Positions 1-7,752 of a DNA stretch of 44,744 nt are shown piece after piece. The notes below the pieces were generated by a model that saw only the letters and a list, made by a program, of their open reading frames with translations, had not been told where the DNA came from and made no database searches. The DNA lies in NCBI GenBank assembly GCA_913061515.1, contig CAJXSF010000023.1, forward strand, positions 1 through 44,744. Reading direction: 5' to 3'. A program made the position numbers and the translations under genes. Source of the DNA: an uncultured Gammaproteobacteria bacterium (GTDB lineage Bacteria > Pseudomonadota > Gammaproteobacteria > Pseudomonadales > Pseudohongiellaceae). Position 1 is the first letter of the stretch. Every line of letters starts with the position of its first letter.

Positions 1-735
1 ATCCACCACTGTGCCGCGAGAGGCGTTAATTAAAATGCCCCCTTCCTTCATCCAGCTCAATTGCTCGGCGCCAATCATATTTGCCGTTTGTCTTGTCTCG
101 GGTACGTGAAGACTTACTACGTCACATGTTTCCATCAAGGCTTTAAGGCTTGGCAGTTGCTCTGCGTTACCGAGCGGCAATTTGCTGACGATGTCATAAA
201 GATACACTTTCATCCCCATAGACTCGGCGAGAACGCTTAGCTGTGATCCGATATTGCCATAACCAATGAGGCCAAGTTTTTTGCCACGGGTCTCGAATGA
301 GCGCTTAGCAACTTTCTGCCAAACCCCCTTATGGGCTTTTGCATTTTTCTCTGGAATGCCGCGCAGAAGAAGGATTGCTTGGGCGATGACTAGTTCTGCA
401 ACACTACGCGTGTTGGAGAAAGGCGCGTTAAACACAGGGATCCCGCGCTCAAGTGCCGCGTCCAAGTCTACTTGGTTAGTGCCTATACAAAAGCAGCCGA
501 CCGCTTGTAGTTTTTCAGCTGCCGCAAACACGGTTTCATTAAGCTGGGTGCGTGAGCGAATACCAATGAAGTGGGCATCCCGAATCTTTTCTATTAACTG
601 ATCCTCAGGAAGAGATGTCTTTAAATACTCAATATTGGTATAGCCTGCTCGGTGCAGAGTATCGACTGCACTTTGGTGGAGTCCTTCCAATAGTAAAAAC
701 TTGATCTTGCTCTTTTCCAGCGATGTGGGGTTCAT
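1..735 (-). CDS. serA: D-3-phosphoglycerate dehydrogenase, N-terminal part (gene runs off the left edge)
   Basis: This enzyme oxidises 3-phosphoglycerate to 3-phosphohydroxypyruvate, the first step of serine synthesis in the cytoplasm. The 245 codons present cover the substrate-binding lobe and most of the NAD-binding lobe. Visible are the family segments GIRSRTQL, VGCFCIGTNQVDL, GKKLGLIGYGNIGSQ (the dinucleotide-binding GxGxxG, near residue 150) and LHVPET near residue 205. The C-terminal ACT domain is presumed to lie beyond position 1. The ATG at 735 gives the usual N-terminus. It is divergent from a D-2-hydroxyglutarate dehydrogenase gene, a pairing also known in Pseudomonas. There SerA makes D-2-hydroxyglutarate from 2-oxoglutarate while recycling NAD, and the neighbour removes it. 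The identification is firm; only the missing end is unseen. Confidence 0.95.
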   Translation of the reverse strand, partial: MNPTSLEKSKIKFLLLEGLHQSAVDTLHRAGYTNIEYLKTSLPEDQLIEKIRDAHFIGIRSRTQLNETVFAAAEKLQAVGCFCIGTNQVDLDAALERGIPVFNAPFSNTRSVAELVIAQAILLLRGIPEKNAKAHKGVWQKVAKRSFETRGKKLGLIGYGNIGSQLSVLAESMGMKVYLYDIVSKLPLGNAEQLPSLKALMETCDVVSLHVPETRQTANMIGAEQLSWMKEGGILINASRGTVVD

Positions 736-832
736 TTTCTGAGATATCTCTTAACAAGTGGGCCGAGTAGATAGGGCGGCTATGGTAACATAAGCACCGC
801 TGGCACGCGGATGAAAAGTCTTTGTGATGATA

Positions 833-847
833 GTGAAAATAATTCAC
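833..847. promoter_or_regulatory. 15-bp inverted repeat between serA and the D-2-hydroxyglutarate dehydrogenase gene
   Basis: GTGAA and TTCAC flank a 5-bp spacer in the divergent intergenic region, about 58 bp before the chosen start of the dehydrogenase. It could be an operator for a local regulator. No regulator gene is visible nearby, so this is only a candidate. Confidence 0.25.
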
Positions 848-904
848 CTTCCCTTTGCGCCAACACCATTAGAATTCACTAATTTTACATTACGGTCGCC
901 TGAA

Positions 905-2302
905 ATGAGCCTAACCCCAGAACAACTAGTCGATGCCCTTGGCGCCATCCTTGGTGCAGAAAGAGTCAAAATAGACCAAGACACACTGTCCAACTATGGA
1001 AAAGATTGGACCAAAGTCTATGAGCCAGCGCCCAGCGTCGTCGTTTTCCCTGCCAGTACTGAACATGTGCAGGCTGTAGTACGACTGGCGAATGAGCATA
1101 GGCTCGCCATCGTGCCTTCGGGTGGTCGTACCGGCTTAAGTGGTGGTGCCATGGCAACTCAGGGCGAGATTGTTGTGTCATTCGACAAGATGAACAAGAT
1201 TCTCGATTTTGATCCTGTTGATCGCCAGGTAGTTTGTCAGCCTGGTTTGGTCACAGAAGCTCTGCAGGCGTTTGCGCAGGAGCACGAGCTTTTCTACCCA
1301 GTGGACTTCGCCTCTTCCGGCTCGAGCCAGATTGGTGGCAATGTGGCAACCAATGCGGGCGGGATTAAAGTCATCAAATATGGCCTAACTCGTGACTGGG
1401 TTGTGGGCATGAAAGTGGTGACGGGGACCGGCGAGCTACTTAATTTGAATCAAGGCTTGATAAAGAATGCCACTGGTTATGATCTGCGCCATCTCTTTAT
1501 AGGCTCAGAGGGTACTTTGGGTCTGATAGTCGAGTTGACTATGAAGCTTGCCACGCCACCACAAGACCCGATGGTATTAGTGCTTGCAGTTGAAACGATG
1601 GACGCGGCGATGAATGTGCTGCAAAGCTTCCAATCGAAGCTGCCGCTAACGGCGTTTGAATTCTTCTCTGAAAAAGCCTTGGCACACGTGATTGCCGAGA
1701 AAGGTTTGCAGCGCCCCTGTGAAACGGTAGGTGAGTTTTACGCCTTGATCGAATTCGAAAATGTCAGCGAGCAAACGCTGGATGAAGCAATGGCCGCATT
1801 TGAGCATTGTGTGGAGCAGGAATGGGCGCTTGACGGCACGATGAGCCAAACCTCCAGCCAGGCTCGCGATCTCTGGCGTTTAAGAGAAGATATATCGGAA
1901 ACGATCTCTCGCTTCACGCCTTATAAGAATGACATTTCAGTAAAAGTATCCAAGGTCCCTGCTTTTTTGCGTGAAGTTGATGCGATTGTGACGGCACAGT
2001 ACCCAGACTTTGAAATCATTTGGTTCGGTCATATCGGCGATGGCAACGTGCATTTGAATATTCTAAAGCCCGATGGTCTTGATAAAGCTGTGTTCTTTAA
2101 ACAATGTGCCGAGGTCAGCAAGGACATTTTCGAGTGTGTTGCTCGCTTTGGTGGCAGCGTTTCGGCCGAGCATGGTGTCGGTTTATTGAAAAAACCTTAT
2201 CTTCATTACAGCCGTGAACCGGCGGAAATCGAGCATTTTAAGGCGATAAAACAGATATTTGACCCAAATGTAGTGCTTAACCCAGGAAAGATATTCGATT
2301 GA
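905..2302 (+). CDS. FAD-linked D-2-hydroxyglutarate dehydrogenase (GlcD/D2HGDH family)
   Basis: This 465-residue flavoprotein belongs to the family that oxidises D-2-hydroxy acids and passes electrons to a carrier such as ETF. The N-terminal half is a PCMH-type FAD-binding domain, with VVFPASTEHVQAVV, PSGGRTGLSGGA (about residues 72-83) and NVATNAGGIKVIKYG. The C-terminal half is an FAD-oxidase C domain ending in the typical SAEHGVGLLKKPYL and NPGKIFD. The start at 905 is preferred to an in-frame ATG at 824, because family members begin close to the LTPEQL segment. Divergence from serA supports D-2-hydroxyglutarate as substrate, since SerA produces that compound. Glycolate or D-lactate oxidation cannot be excluded from sequence alone. 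Confidence 0.85.
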   Translation: MSLTPEQLVDALGAILGAERVKIDQDTLSNYGKDWTKVYEPAPSVVVFPASTEHVQAVVRLANEHRLAIVPSGGRTGLSGGAMATQGEIVVSFDKMNKILDFDPVDRQVVCQPGLVTEALQAFAQEHELFYPVDFASSGSSQIGGNVATNAGGIKVIKYGLTRDWVVGMKVVTGTGELLNLNQGLIKNATGYDLRHLFIGSEGTLGLIVELTMKLATPPQDPMVLVLAVETMDAAMNVLQSFQSKLPLTAFEFFSEKALAHVIAEKGLQRPCETVGEFYALIEFENVSEQTLDEAMAAFEHCVEQEWALDGTMSQTSSQARDLWRLREDISETISRFTPYKNDISVKVSKVPAFLREVDAIVTAQYPDFEIIWFGHIGDGNVHLNILKPDGLDKAVFFKQCAEVSKDIFECVARFGGSVSAEHGVGLLKKPYLHYSREPAEIEHFKAIKQIFDPNVVLNPGKIFD

Positions 2303-2353
2303 AGATGCAGCACTGGCAGGGCTTTGCAGCAAATTTGAGAAAAAAAAGCAAGT

Positions 2354-2382
2354 TTGTTGTGATTATGTACGAAAACTATATT
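2354..2382 (+). promoter_or_regulatory. Possible sigma-70 promoter of the cold-shock gene
   Basis: TTGTTG at 2354-2359 and TATATT at 2377-2382 are separated by 17 bp. The -10 is good (5 of 6) and the -35 is weak (3 of 6). It would give a leader of about 100 nt, as is usual for cspA-type genes. Confidence 0.35.
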
Positions 2383-2407
2383 CCATCCGCTCTTATATAG
2401 GGTTACA

Positions 2408-2449
2408 CTTCAACGGAATCCTTAATGGATTCAAGGGTTGGCATTGAAG
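2408..2449 (+). promoter_or_regulatory. Nested hairpin in the cold-shock mRNA leader
   Basis: An outer stem pairs CTTCAA (2408-2413) with TTGAAG (2444-2449). Inside it, GAATCC (2416-2421) pairs with GGATTC (2427-2432) around a TTAAT loop. The structure lies within the presumed leader, upstream of the ribosome binding site. It may act in temperature-dependent folding, as known for cspA leaders, but that role is inferred. Confidence 0.4.
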
Positions 2450-2487
2450 CTAGCCATGTATTTAATTTTTAAGAACAAGAGAGAAAT

Positions 2488-2697
2488 ATGTCAGAGCAAG
2501 TAGAAGGTACTGTTAAGTGGTTCAATGATGAGAAAGGTTTCGGTTTCATTGAGCAGGAAGGTGGGAAGGACGTATTCGTTCACTTTAGCGCAATTAACGG
2601 TTCCGGAAGAAAAACTCTTCACGAAGGCCAAAAAGTCACTATGGATGTGACTCAAGGTCAAAAAGGCCCGCAAGCAGAGAACGTGACTCCTCTGTAA
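2488..2697 (+). CDS. Cold-shock domain protein (CspA family)
   Basis: This 69-residue protein is a single cold-shock domain, an OB-fold that binds single-stranded RNA and DNA and acts as an RNA chaperone in the cytoplasm. The two RNA-binding motifs are plain: RNP1 in KGFGFIEQ (about residues 16-23) and RNP2 in DVFVHFSAI (about residues 28-36). The N-terminal [10 protein letters not shown] matches the family. The GAGAGAAAT before the ATG supplies a ribosome site. A leader of about 100 nt with a nested hairpin precedes it, and a strong terminator follows 3 bp after the stop, so it is monocistronic. Which csp paralogue this is cannot be told from the sequence. Confidence 0.95.
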   Translation: MSEQVEGTVKWFNDEKGFGFIEQEGGKDVFVHFSAINGSGRKTLHEGQKVTMDVTQGQKGPQAENVTPL

Positions 2698-2700
2698 AGC

Positions 2701-2737
2701 AAAAACGCAGAGCGCTAAAACAACGCTCTGCGTTTTT
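2701..2737. terminator. Bidirectional rho-independent terminator between csp and rpiA
   Basis: A perfect 14-bp inverted repeat at 2701-2714 and 2724-2737 surrounds a 9-nt loop. It has an A-run on the left and a T-run on the right, so it can end both the csp transcript and the convergent rpiA transcript. Confidence 0.9.
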
Positions 2738-2813
2738 ATATTTACGGACTAGGTTTGGGGTTTAAATCCCAAGCGCTGGATTGTTTTTACGTAAAGCTGA
2801 GCAAGCGTAGATA

Positions 2814-3485
2814 TCAGGCTGTGTATTTTCTGATGCCGTCACTTGTGCCCAAGATTAGTAGATCTGCAGGCCGCGCCGCAAATAGTCCATTCGTTACGAC
2901 ACCTGTTATTTGATTGAGCTGGTTTTCTAGCCCAATGGCGTCTTTGATTTCCATGTGATGGATGTCGAGGATATGATTGCCATTGTCTGTAATAAAACCC
3001 TCTCGGTATACAGGGTCTCCACCTAGCTGCACAATCGCGCGAGCAACATGACTCCTAGCCATTGGGATGACTTCCACCGGAAGTGGAAAGCGCCCTAGTA
3101 CTGGGACGTATTTGCTTTGATCTGCGATACAGACAAACTCCTTAGCGACAGCCGCAATTATCTTTTCCCGTGTCAGCGCCCCGCCGCCGCCCTTGATAAG
3201 ATGAAGTTGCTCGTTGGACTCGTCTGCGCCATCGACATAAATAGAGACTTCATCGACACTATTGAGATCGAGTACTTCCAAACCTAGCGCAAGAAGCCGT
3301 TTCTTGGTCTCTTCTGAGCTGGCCACCGTGCTGTGAATCTGATCCTTGAATGGTCGCAAGCATTCAATGAATTCATTGGCAGTCGAGCCAGTTCCCACTC
3401 CAAGCACCATCTTCTCGTGTAAGCGTTCTTGCACATACTGCGCTGCAGCTTGAGCAACCGCCTTTTTCAATTCATTCTGATCCAT
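2814..3485 (-). CDS. rpiA: Ribose-5-phosphate isomerase A
   Basis: This enzyme interconverts ribose 5-phosphate and ribulose 5-phosphate in the pentose phosphate pathway. At 223 residues it has the usual RpiA length. Family motifs are in order: [13 protein letters not shown] (phosphate-binding loop, about residues 29-41), [14 protein letters not shown] (about 79-92, with the catalytic aspartates) and [14 protein letters not shown] (about 96-109). It is divergent from ilvA, as in Pseudomonas aeruginosa, and the two probably share a promoter region. The minus strand carries a perfect TATAAT at 3525-3520, about 35 bp before the start codon, although a clear -35 is missing. Confidence 0.96.
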   Translation of the reverse strand: MDQNELKKAVAQAAAQYVQERLHEKMVLGVGTGSTANEFIECLRPFKDQIHSTVASSEETKKRLLALGLEVLDLNSVDEVSIYVDGADESNEQLHLIKGGGGALTREKIIAAVAKEFVCIADQSKYVPVLGRFPLPVEVIPMARSHVARAIVQLGGDPVYREGFITDNGNHILDIHHMEIKDAIGLENQLNQITGVVTNGLFAARPADLLILGTSDGIRKYTA

Positions 3486-3499
3486 GCTAATTTCCCAGC

Positions 3500-3527
3500 T
3501 TGATTGTCGATAGACGTAAATTATAAC
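3500..3527 (+). promoter_or_regulatory. Likely sigma-70 promoter of ilvA, overlapping an rpiA -10 on the other strand
   Basis: TTGATT (3500-3505) and TATAAC (3522-3527) are separated by 16 bp. The transcript would start near 3534, leaving a leader of about 50 nt before ilvA. On the opposite strand TATAAT (3525-3520) faces rpiA, so the two promoters overlap back to back. Confidence 0.5.
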
Positions 3528-3586
3528 GGACTTGCTAATGTCATCGCCTGCTATTTCTCAATGAAAGCTCTTACTTAAGGTCACCA

Positions 3587-5104
3587 ATGGACAAGTATGT
3601 AAAAGACATTCTTTCTGCCAAGGTCTATGACGTCGCTGTAGAGACGCCAATAGAGAAAGCCGAAGTCTTGTCACAGCGTTTGCAAAACACGGTGTTATTG
3701 AAGCGTGAAGATATGCAGCCCGTGCATAGCTTCAAGATACGCGGTGCCTATAACAAAATGGCAGGGCTTACTCCGGAGGCTGCTAAGAAAGGGGTGATTG
3801 CCGCCTCGGCAGGCAATCATGCGCAAGGGGTTGCGATGGCGGGCTCGCGGCTAGGGATTCATACGAGTATTGTGATGCCGGTAACCACGCCAATGATTAA
3901 GGTCAATGCGGTCAAGGCATTAGGGGGAAAAGTCATCTTGCATGGGGACACTTACGATGAGGCATCGACCCATGCAAAAAATCTTGTCGTGCAAAAAGGC
4001 TACACATTCGTCCATGCGTTCGATGACCCAGCAGTGATTGCAGGCCAGGGAACAGTCGGCTTGGAGATAGTTCGACAACATAGCGCCAATATCGATGTAT
4101 TGTTTGTGCCGGTCGGTGGCGGTGGTTTGATGGCCGGCATCGCAGCCTACATCAAGTACATTCGCCCGGAAATCAAATTGGTGGCGGTAGAGGCTGAGGA
4201 CTCAGCATGCTTAGATGCGGCATTGAAGGCGAAGCGCCGCGTTGTCCTCCCGCAAGTTGGTTTGTTTGCCGACGGCGTCGCCGTGGCACAAATTGGCAAA
4301 GAGCCATTTCGTGTGCTGCGCAAACTGGTCGATGAGGTGGTCACTGTTACCACAGATGAGATCTGTGCGGCAGTCAAAGACGTGTTTGATGATACCCGCG
4401 CAATGACAGAACCTGCGGGAGCCTTGGCTATAGCAGGCCTGAAGAAGTATGTTAGAGAGCACTCGCTAACCGGAAAAATATTGATGTCAGTAATAACAGG
4501 TGCCAATGTTAACTTCGACCGGCTGCGGCATATTTCCGAACGCACTGAACTTGGCGAGAACCGCGAAGCGATCCTTGCGGTATCGATTGATGAGAAGCCA
4601 GGCAGTTTCCGTCGTTTTGCGAGAGCCTTGGGCAAACGTTATATCACTGAGTTCAACTATCGCTATGGCGATCCTGCGCGGGCAAAAATATTTGTGGGAG
4701 TCCGTTTGGCTGACTCCGAATCCGGGCGAGATAAACTGCTTGCCGCGCTTGCGCGTAAGCGTATCGACGTCGTCGACATGTCTGACAACGAAGCGGCCAA
4801 GCTGCATATCCGTTATATGGTTGGTGGTCGCAACGAGGCGATTAACAATGAGCGGGTCTATCGTTTTGAGTTTCCGGAGCGCCCTGGGGCATTTTCGAAA
4901 TTTCTCGACCTATTGGGCGGGCGGTGGAATATTTCGATGTTTCACTACCGTAACCATGGCGCCGCCTATGGGCGAGTATTGTGCGGAATGCAGGTGCCGC
5001 CCGACGAGATTGAGCAATTTGAGGAGTTTATGACTCAGATTGGCTACCGTTGTTGGGATGAAACACACAACGATGCCTATCGAACTTTTCTATTAGCGCA
5101 ATAA
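3587..5104 (+). CDS. ilvA: Threonine ammonia-lyase (threonine dehydratase), biosynthetic type
   Basis: This PLP enzyme deaminates threonine to 2-oxobutanoate, the committed step of isoleucine synthesis. The 505 residues match the long biosynthetic form. The PLP lysine is K50 in HSFKIRGAYNKM, the substrate loop is SAGNHAQGVA (about residues 78-87), and the phosphate-binding glycine loop is VGGGGLMAG near residue 180. Two ACT-like regulatory modules occupy about residues 325-505, starting at AILAVSIDEKPGSFRRFA and YRFEFPERPGAFSKFL, which predicts isoleucine feedback control. The catabolic TdcB-type enzyme lacks such a pair. It is divergent from rpiA. Confidence 0.96.
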   Translation: MDKYVKDILSAKVYDVAVETPIEKAEVLSQRLQNTVLLKREDMQPVHSFKIRGAYNKMAGLTPEAAKKGVIAASAGNHAQGVAMAGSRLGIHTSIVMPVTTPMIKVNAVKALGGKVILHGDTYDEASTHAKNLVVQKGYTFVHAFDDPAVIAGQGTVGLEIVRQHSANIDVLFVPVGGGGLMAGIAAYIKYIRPEIKLVAVEAEDSACLDAALKAKRRVVLPQVGLFADGVAVAQIGKEPFRVLRKLVDEVVTVTTDEICAAVKDVFDDTRAMTEPAGALAIAGLKKYVREHSLTGKILMSVITGANVNFDRLRHISERTELGENREAILAVSIDEKPGSFRRFARALGKRYITEFNYRYGDPARAKIFVGVRLADSESGRDKLLAALARKRIDVVDMSDNEAAKLHIRYMVGGRNEAINNERVYRFEFPERPGAFSKFLDLLGGRWNISMFHYRNHGAAYGRVLCGMQVPPDEIEQFEEFMTQIGYRCWDETHNDAYRTFLLAQ

Positions 5105-5115
5105 GAGCACAATGG

Positions 5116-5304
5116 TCAGAATAATTTATTGTTCTCGTCATAATGGCTAGGGATGCGATTGGTGGCCGAATGCATACCGATGACGAACATCGTCAAGCCA
5201 TTCCGAAACTTAGCCCATTTTGATAAGCGCTGATCATGGGCATCTTCATAGCATTTCTTGAGGGTCTCTTTCTGACTTTCGTCTATCTCTAAACCTTTGC
5301 ACAT
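5116..5304 (-). CDS. Small protein of unknown function (62 aa)
   Basis: I do not recognise this protein. The N-terminal part is charged and helical (ESQKETLKKCYEDAHDQRLSK) and a short hydrophobic stretch, GLTMFVIGM, follows. The case for a real gene is a strong Shine-Dalgarno GGAGG placed 5 nt before the ATG, and a good fit in the gap between convergent ilvA and divergent ppnP. It has no signal peptide or recognisable domain. It could be a lineage-restricted small protein. Confidence 0.5.
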   Translation of the reverse strand: MCKGLEIDESQKETLKKCYEDAHDQRLSKWAKFRNGLTMFVIGMHSATNRIPSHYDENNKLF

Positions 5305-5404
5305 TTTGGCCTCCAGGGCGTTTGGCGCAAATTGCTTTAGCGTCCACTAAAAAGTGCATGCTAGAATCGGCGCCCGTTTGAACCTTTCTAACAGAGATTG
5401 CCCC

Positions 5405-5719
5405 ATGAGTAAATTTAAGAATGTCACCGTCGTAAAGGCCGCCAATGTGTATTTCGACGGAAAAGTTACAAGCAGAGTGGTTGAGTTTGATTCTGGAGAG
5501 ACTAAAACCTTAGGAATTATGCTCCCAGGTGATTACCGTTTTGGCACAGAGAAAAAAGAAATCATGGAAATACAGTCCGGGACTGTAGAGATTAAATTGC
5601 CAGGCTCAGAAGCATGGGTCACGATCGTTAGTGGTGAAAGCTTCGAAGTTGAAGCCAACTCAGCATTCGACATCAAAGTCATCGAAGTCACTGACTACTG
5701 TTGTTCCTATATTGACTGA
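5405..5719 (+). CDS. ppnP: Pyrimidine/purine nucleoside phosphorylase (DUF1255, cupin fold)
   Basis: This family (formerly YaiE) cleaves a broad set of nucleosides with phosphate to free base and ribose 1-phosphate in nucleotide salvage. The protein is 104 residues, close to the roughly 94 typical of the family. It shows the family segments [38 protein letters not shown] and [17 protein letters not shown], which form a single small beta-barrel. The ATG at 5405 is chosen over one at 5354 because homologues begin at the [14 protein letters not shown] segment. A TAGAAT at 5362-5367 could be its -10, but no good -35 accompanies it. Confidence 0.9.
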   Translation: MSKFKNVTVVKAANVYFDGKVTSRVVEFDSGETKTLGIMLPGDYRFGTEKKEIMEIQSGTVEIKLPGSEAWVTIVSGESFEVEANSAFDIKVIEVTDYCCSYID

Positions 5720-5739
5720 TCTTTGAGGTGCGCGAGTAC

Positions 5740-6612
5740 TTACTCCTTCGCAGTTAACGGCAGTGTTCGCGCCATCACCTCGCCCATCTGCACAGTGCTG
5801 CCTGCACTGAGCGTCTTCTCAAATTGCGCCACGCCAGGCCCAAACACGGCGACGACAGTTGAGCCGAGTTTGAAGCGACCCATCTCCTCGCCTTTGCCAA
5901 TCTGAATCGCTGGCGCGTGGTTGCTATAGTCAATATCCACACGTTTTACTCGGCCTGGGCATACTTGCCCTGCCCATACGGTATCGACGCTAGCGACAAT
6001 CATGGCGCCGACTAGAACTAAGGCCATTGGGCCGGCCTCGGTTTCAAAGAAACAGACAACTCGCTCGTTGCGCGCAAAAAGGCTGTCGACGTTCTCGCTC
6101 GTGACTTGATTAACAGAGAACAACTTGCCAGGCACATGCACCATTCGGGTGAGCTTGCCTGCCAGTGGCATATGAACGCGGTGATAATCTTTAGGTGACA
6201 AATAGACTGTACAAAAGCTTCCCTCTTGGAACTCTTCAGCCGCCTTGGCATCCCCCCCAAGTAGGCTCACTAAGCTAAAGTTTTTGCCTTTGGCCTGCAA
6301 CAATGTGCCGTTATTGATGTCGCCTAGCTGGCTAACCACACCATCGGCAGGGCTGACGATGGCGTCTTCCCCTGCGGCGATGGGGCGAGCTCCGGGCTTT
6401 AGCGCGCGGGTGAAAAACTCATTAAAGCTATGGAACGCCAAAGGATCGGAGCATTGGGCTTCGTCCATATTGACGGCATAGCGTTTGGCAAACCAAGAGA
6501 TGAACGGATTCTTCAAAAATCCAATACGCGTTTGCGCTAAGGCCCCTACCGCGCGCGAAAGAAGATGTTGGGGGACGAGGTGTTGAAAGCTAAGAAACAG
6601 TTTTTCGTTCAT
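5740..6612 (-). CDS. psd: Phosphatidylserine decarboxylase proenzyme
   Basis: This inner-membrane enzyme decarboxylates phosphatidylserine to phosphatidylethanolamine, the main membrane lipid. At 290 residues it has the standard length of type I bacterial Psd. The self-cleavage motif LGST is present (about residues 249-252), where the serine becomes the pyruvoyl prosthetic group of the alpha subunit. Upstream are the family signatures SPADGVVSQLG and SPKDYHRVHMPLAG, which carry the catalytic Asp and His. It is divergent from motA. The same neighbourhood of psd, motAB, rsgA and orn is known in Pseudomonas. Confidence 0.97.
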   Translation of the reverse strand: MNEKLFLSFQHLVPQHLLSRAVGALAQTRIGFLKNPFISWFAKRYAVNMDEAQCSDPLAFHSFNEFFTRALKPGARPIAAGEDAIVSPADGVVSQLGDINNGTLLQAKGKNFSLVSLLGGDAKAAEEFQEGSFCTVYLSPKDYHRVHMPLAGKLTRMVHVPGKLFSVNQVTSENVDSLFARNERVVCFFETEAGPMALVLVGAMIVASVDTVWAGQVCPGRVKRVDIDYSNHAPAIQIGKGEEMGRFKLGSTVVAVFGPGVAQFEKTLSAGSTVQMGEVMARTLPLTAKE

Positions 6613-6855
6613 ATGATCTAGGTCAAAGGTCTGTGGCGTAAAGGATGCACAGCTTAATCAAGCGTCGGAAGTGACACAAGTTTATAGCAAAAATGGTTAT
6701 AATCTCGTCGCAACGCTAATGAAATTTCCATTTTGTCCGATCTATATACAAATAGAACCATTCTTGGGGCTTCGGTAATGGCAGCCGCGTAGTTAGTCTC
6801 GCATTCCCTTTGGTAGGGCTGGTTAGCACCTAATTCAGGTAGAGGAAACAAATCA

Positions 6856-7707
6856 ATGCTGTTTTTTATAGGTTGCATCGTCGTTATCGGGAGTGTTGCC
6901 GGTGGTTACGTATTGCACGGCGGTATTCTCGGAGTGTTATGGCAGCCCACAGAGGTCATCATCATTGTTGGCGCGGCATTGGGTGCATTTCTAATCGCCA
7001 ATAGCATGCATCTCGTTGTTCATACAGGCAAGCAGCTGCCAGCAGCAATCTTTGGGTCCAATAAGAATTCGGCCCTTTACTTAGATTTACTGGGCTTGCT
7101 CTACGATATATTCAATAAAGCGCGTCGCGAAGGCATGATGGCTGTCGAGGGCGATATCGAGTCTCCCGCAGAGAGCGGCATCTTTACGCGGTATCCAAAG
7201 CTATTGAAAGACAAGCGTATGATTGAGTTCATAGCCGATAATCTTCGAATACTTACAACCAGCAATCTTGCGCCGCACGAGATTGAAGCGATGATGGATG
7301 TAGAGATCGAAACTGAGCTACATGAAATGCATGAGCCTGCTCACGCCATCCATCGAATCGCCGACGGCTTGCCGGGGTTTGGTATCGTGGCCGCGGTATT
7401 GGGGATTGTGATCACGATGCAAAAGCTTGGCGGGCCCCCTGAGGCCTTGGGGCAGAGCGTTGCGGCAGCCCTTGTCGGGACCTTCCTTGGTATTTTCCTT
7501 GCCTACGGGTTTATCGGTCCAATGAGTACGCGTCTGGAATCTGTGGCAGATGAGGACATTAAGATGTTCGAATGCGTCAAAGCGGCAATTGTGGCGACCT
7601 CCAACGGTTTGCCCCCACAAATGGCCGTTGAGTTCGCACGCAAAACGCTATTCTCTGCTGATCGCCCAACATTCTCCGAACTAGAGACTCATGTTCGAAG
7701 TCGATAA
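6856..7707 (+). CDS. motA: Flagellar motor stator protein MotA
   Basis: MotA is the proton-channel subunit of the flagellar stator that pushes on FliG. The 283-residue protein has four membrane helices: two at the N-terminus (about residues 1-20 and 32-52) and two after residue 170, GIVAAVLGIVITM and AAALVGTFLGIFLAYGFIGP. The cytoplasmic loop between them carries the charged residues that contact the rotor. The N-terminus begins as MLFFIGCIVVIGSVAGGY, typical of proton-driven MotA. An AGAGGAAAC precedes the start. A TATAAT at 6698-6703 may be its -10 element, though no well-spaced -35 is seen. It forms an operon with motB 45 bp downstream. Confidence 0.96.
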   Translation: MLFFIGCIVVIGSVAGGYVLHGGILGVLWQPTEVIIIVGAALGAFLIANSMHLVVHTGKQLPAAIFGSNKNSALYLDLLGLLYDIFNKARREGMMAVEGDIESPAESGIFTRYPKLLKDKRMIEFIADNLRILTTSNLAPHEIEAMMDVEIETELHEMHEPAHAIHRIADGLPGFGIVAAVLGIVITMQKLGGPPEALGQSVAAALVGTFLGIFLAYGFIGPMSTRLESVADEDIKMFECVKAAIVATSNGLPPQMAVEFARKTLFSADRPTFSELETHVRSR

Positions 7708-7752
7708 CGAGTCAGCGAACCTTTATGAACTGCCCAAGAACTGAGTAGGACT

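Noticed and set aside
266..601. 111-codon forward frame opposite serA
   Set aside because: A shadow of serA with no independent evidence.
803..820. TGGCAC sequence resembling half of a sigma-54 promoter before the D-2-hydroxyglutarate dehydrogenase gene
   Set aside because: No TTGC element is found 5 bp downstream, so the required GG-N10-GC spacing is absent.
4147..4635. 162-codon reverse frame within ilvA
   Set aside because: It lies wholly inside a firmly identified gene on the other strand and shows no domain.
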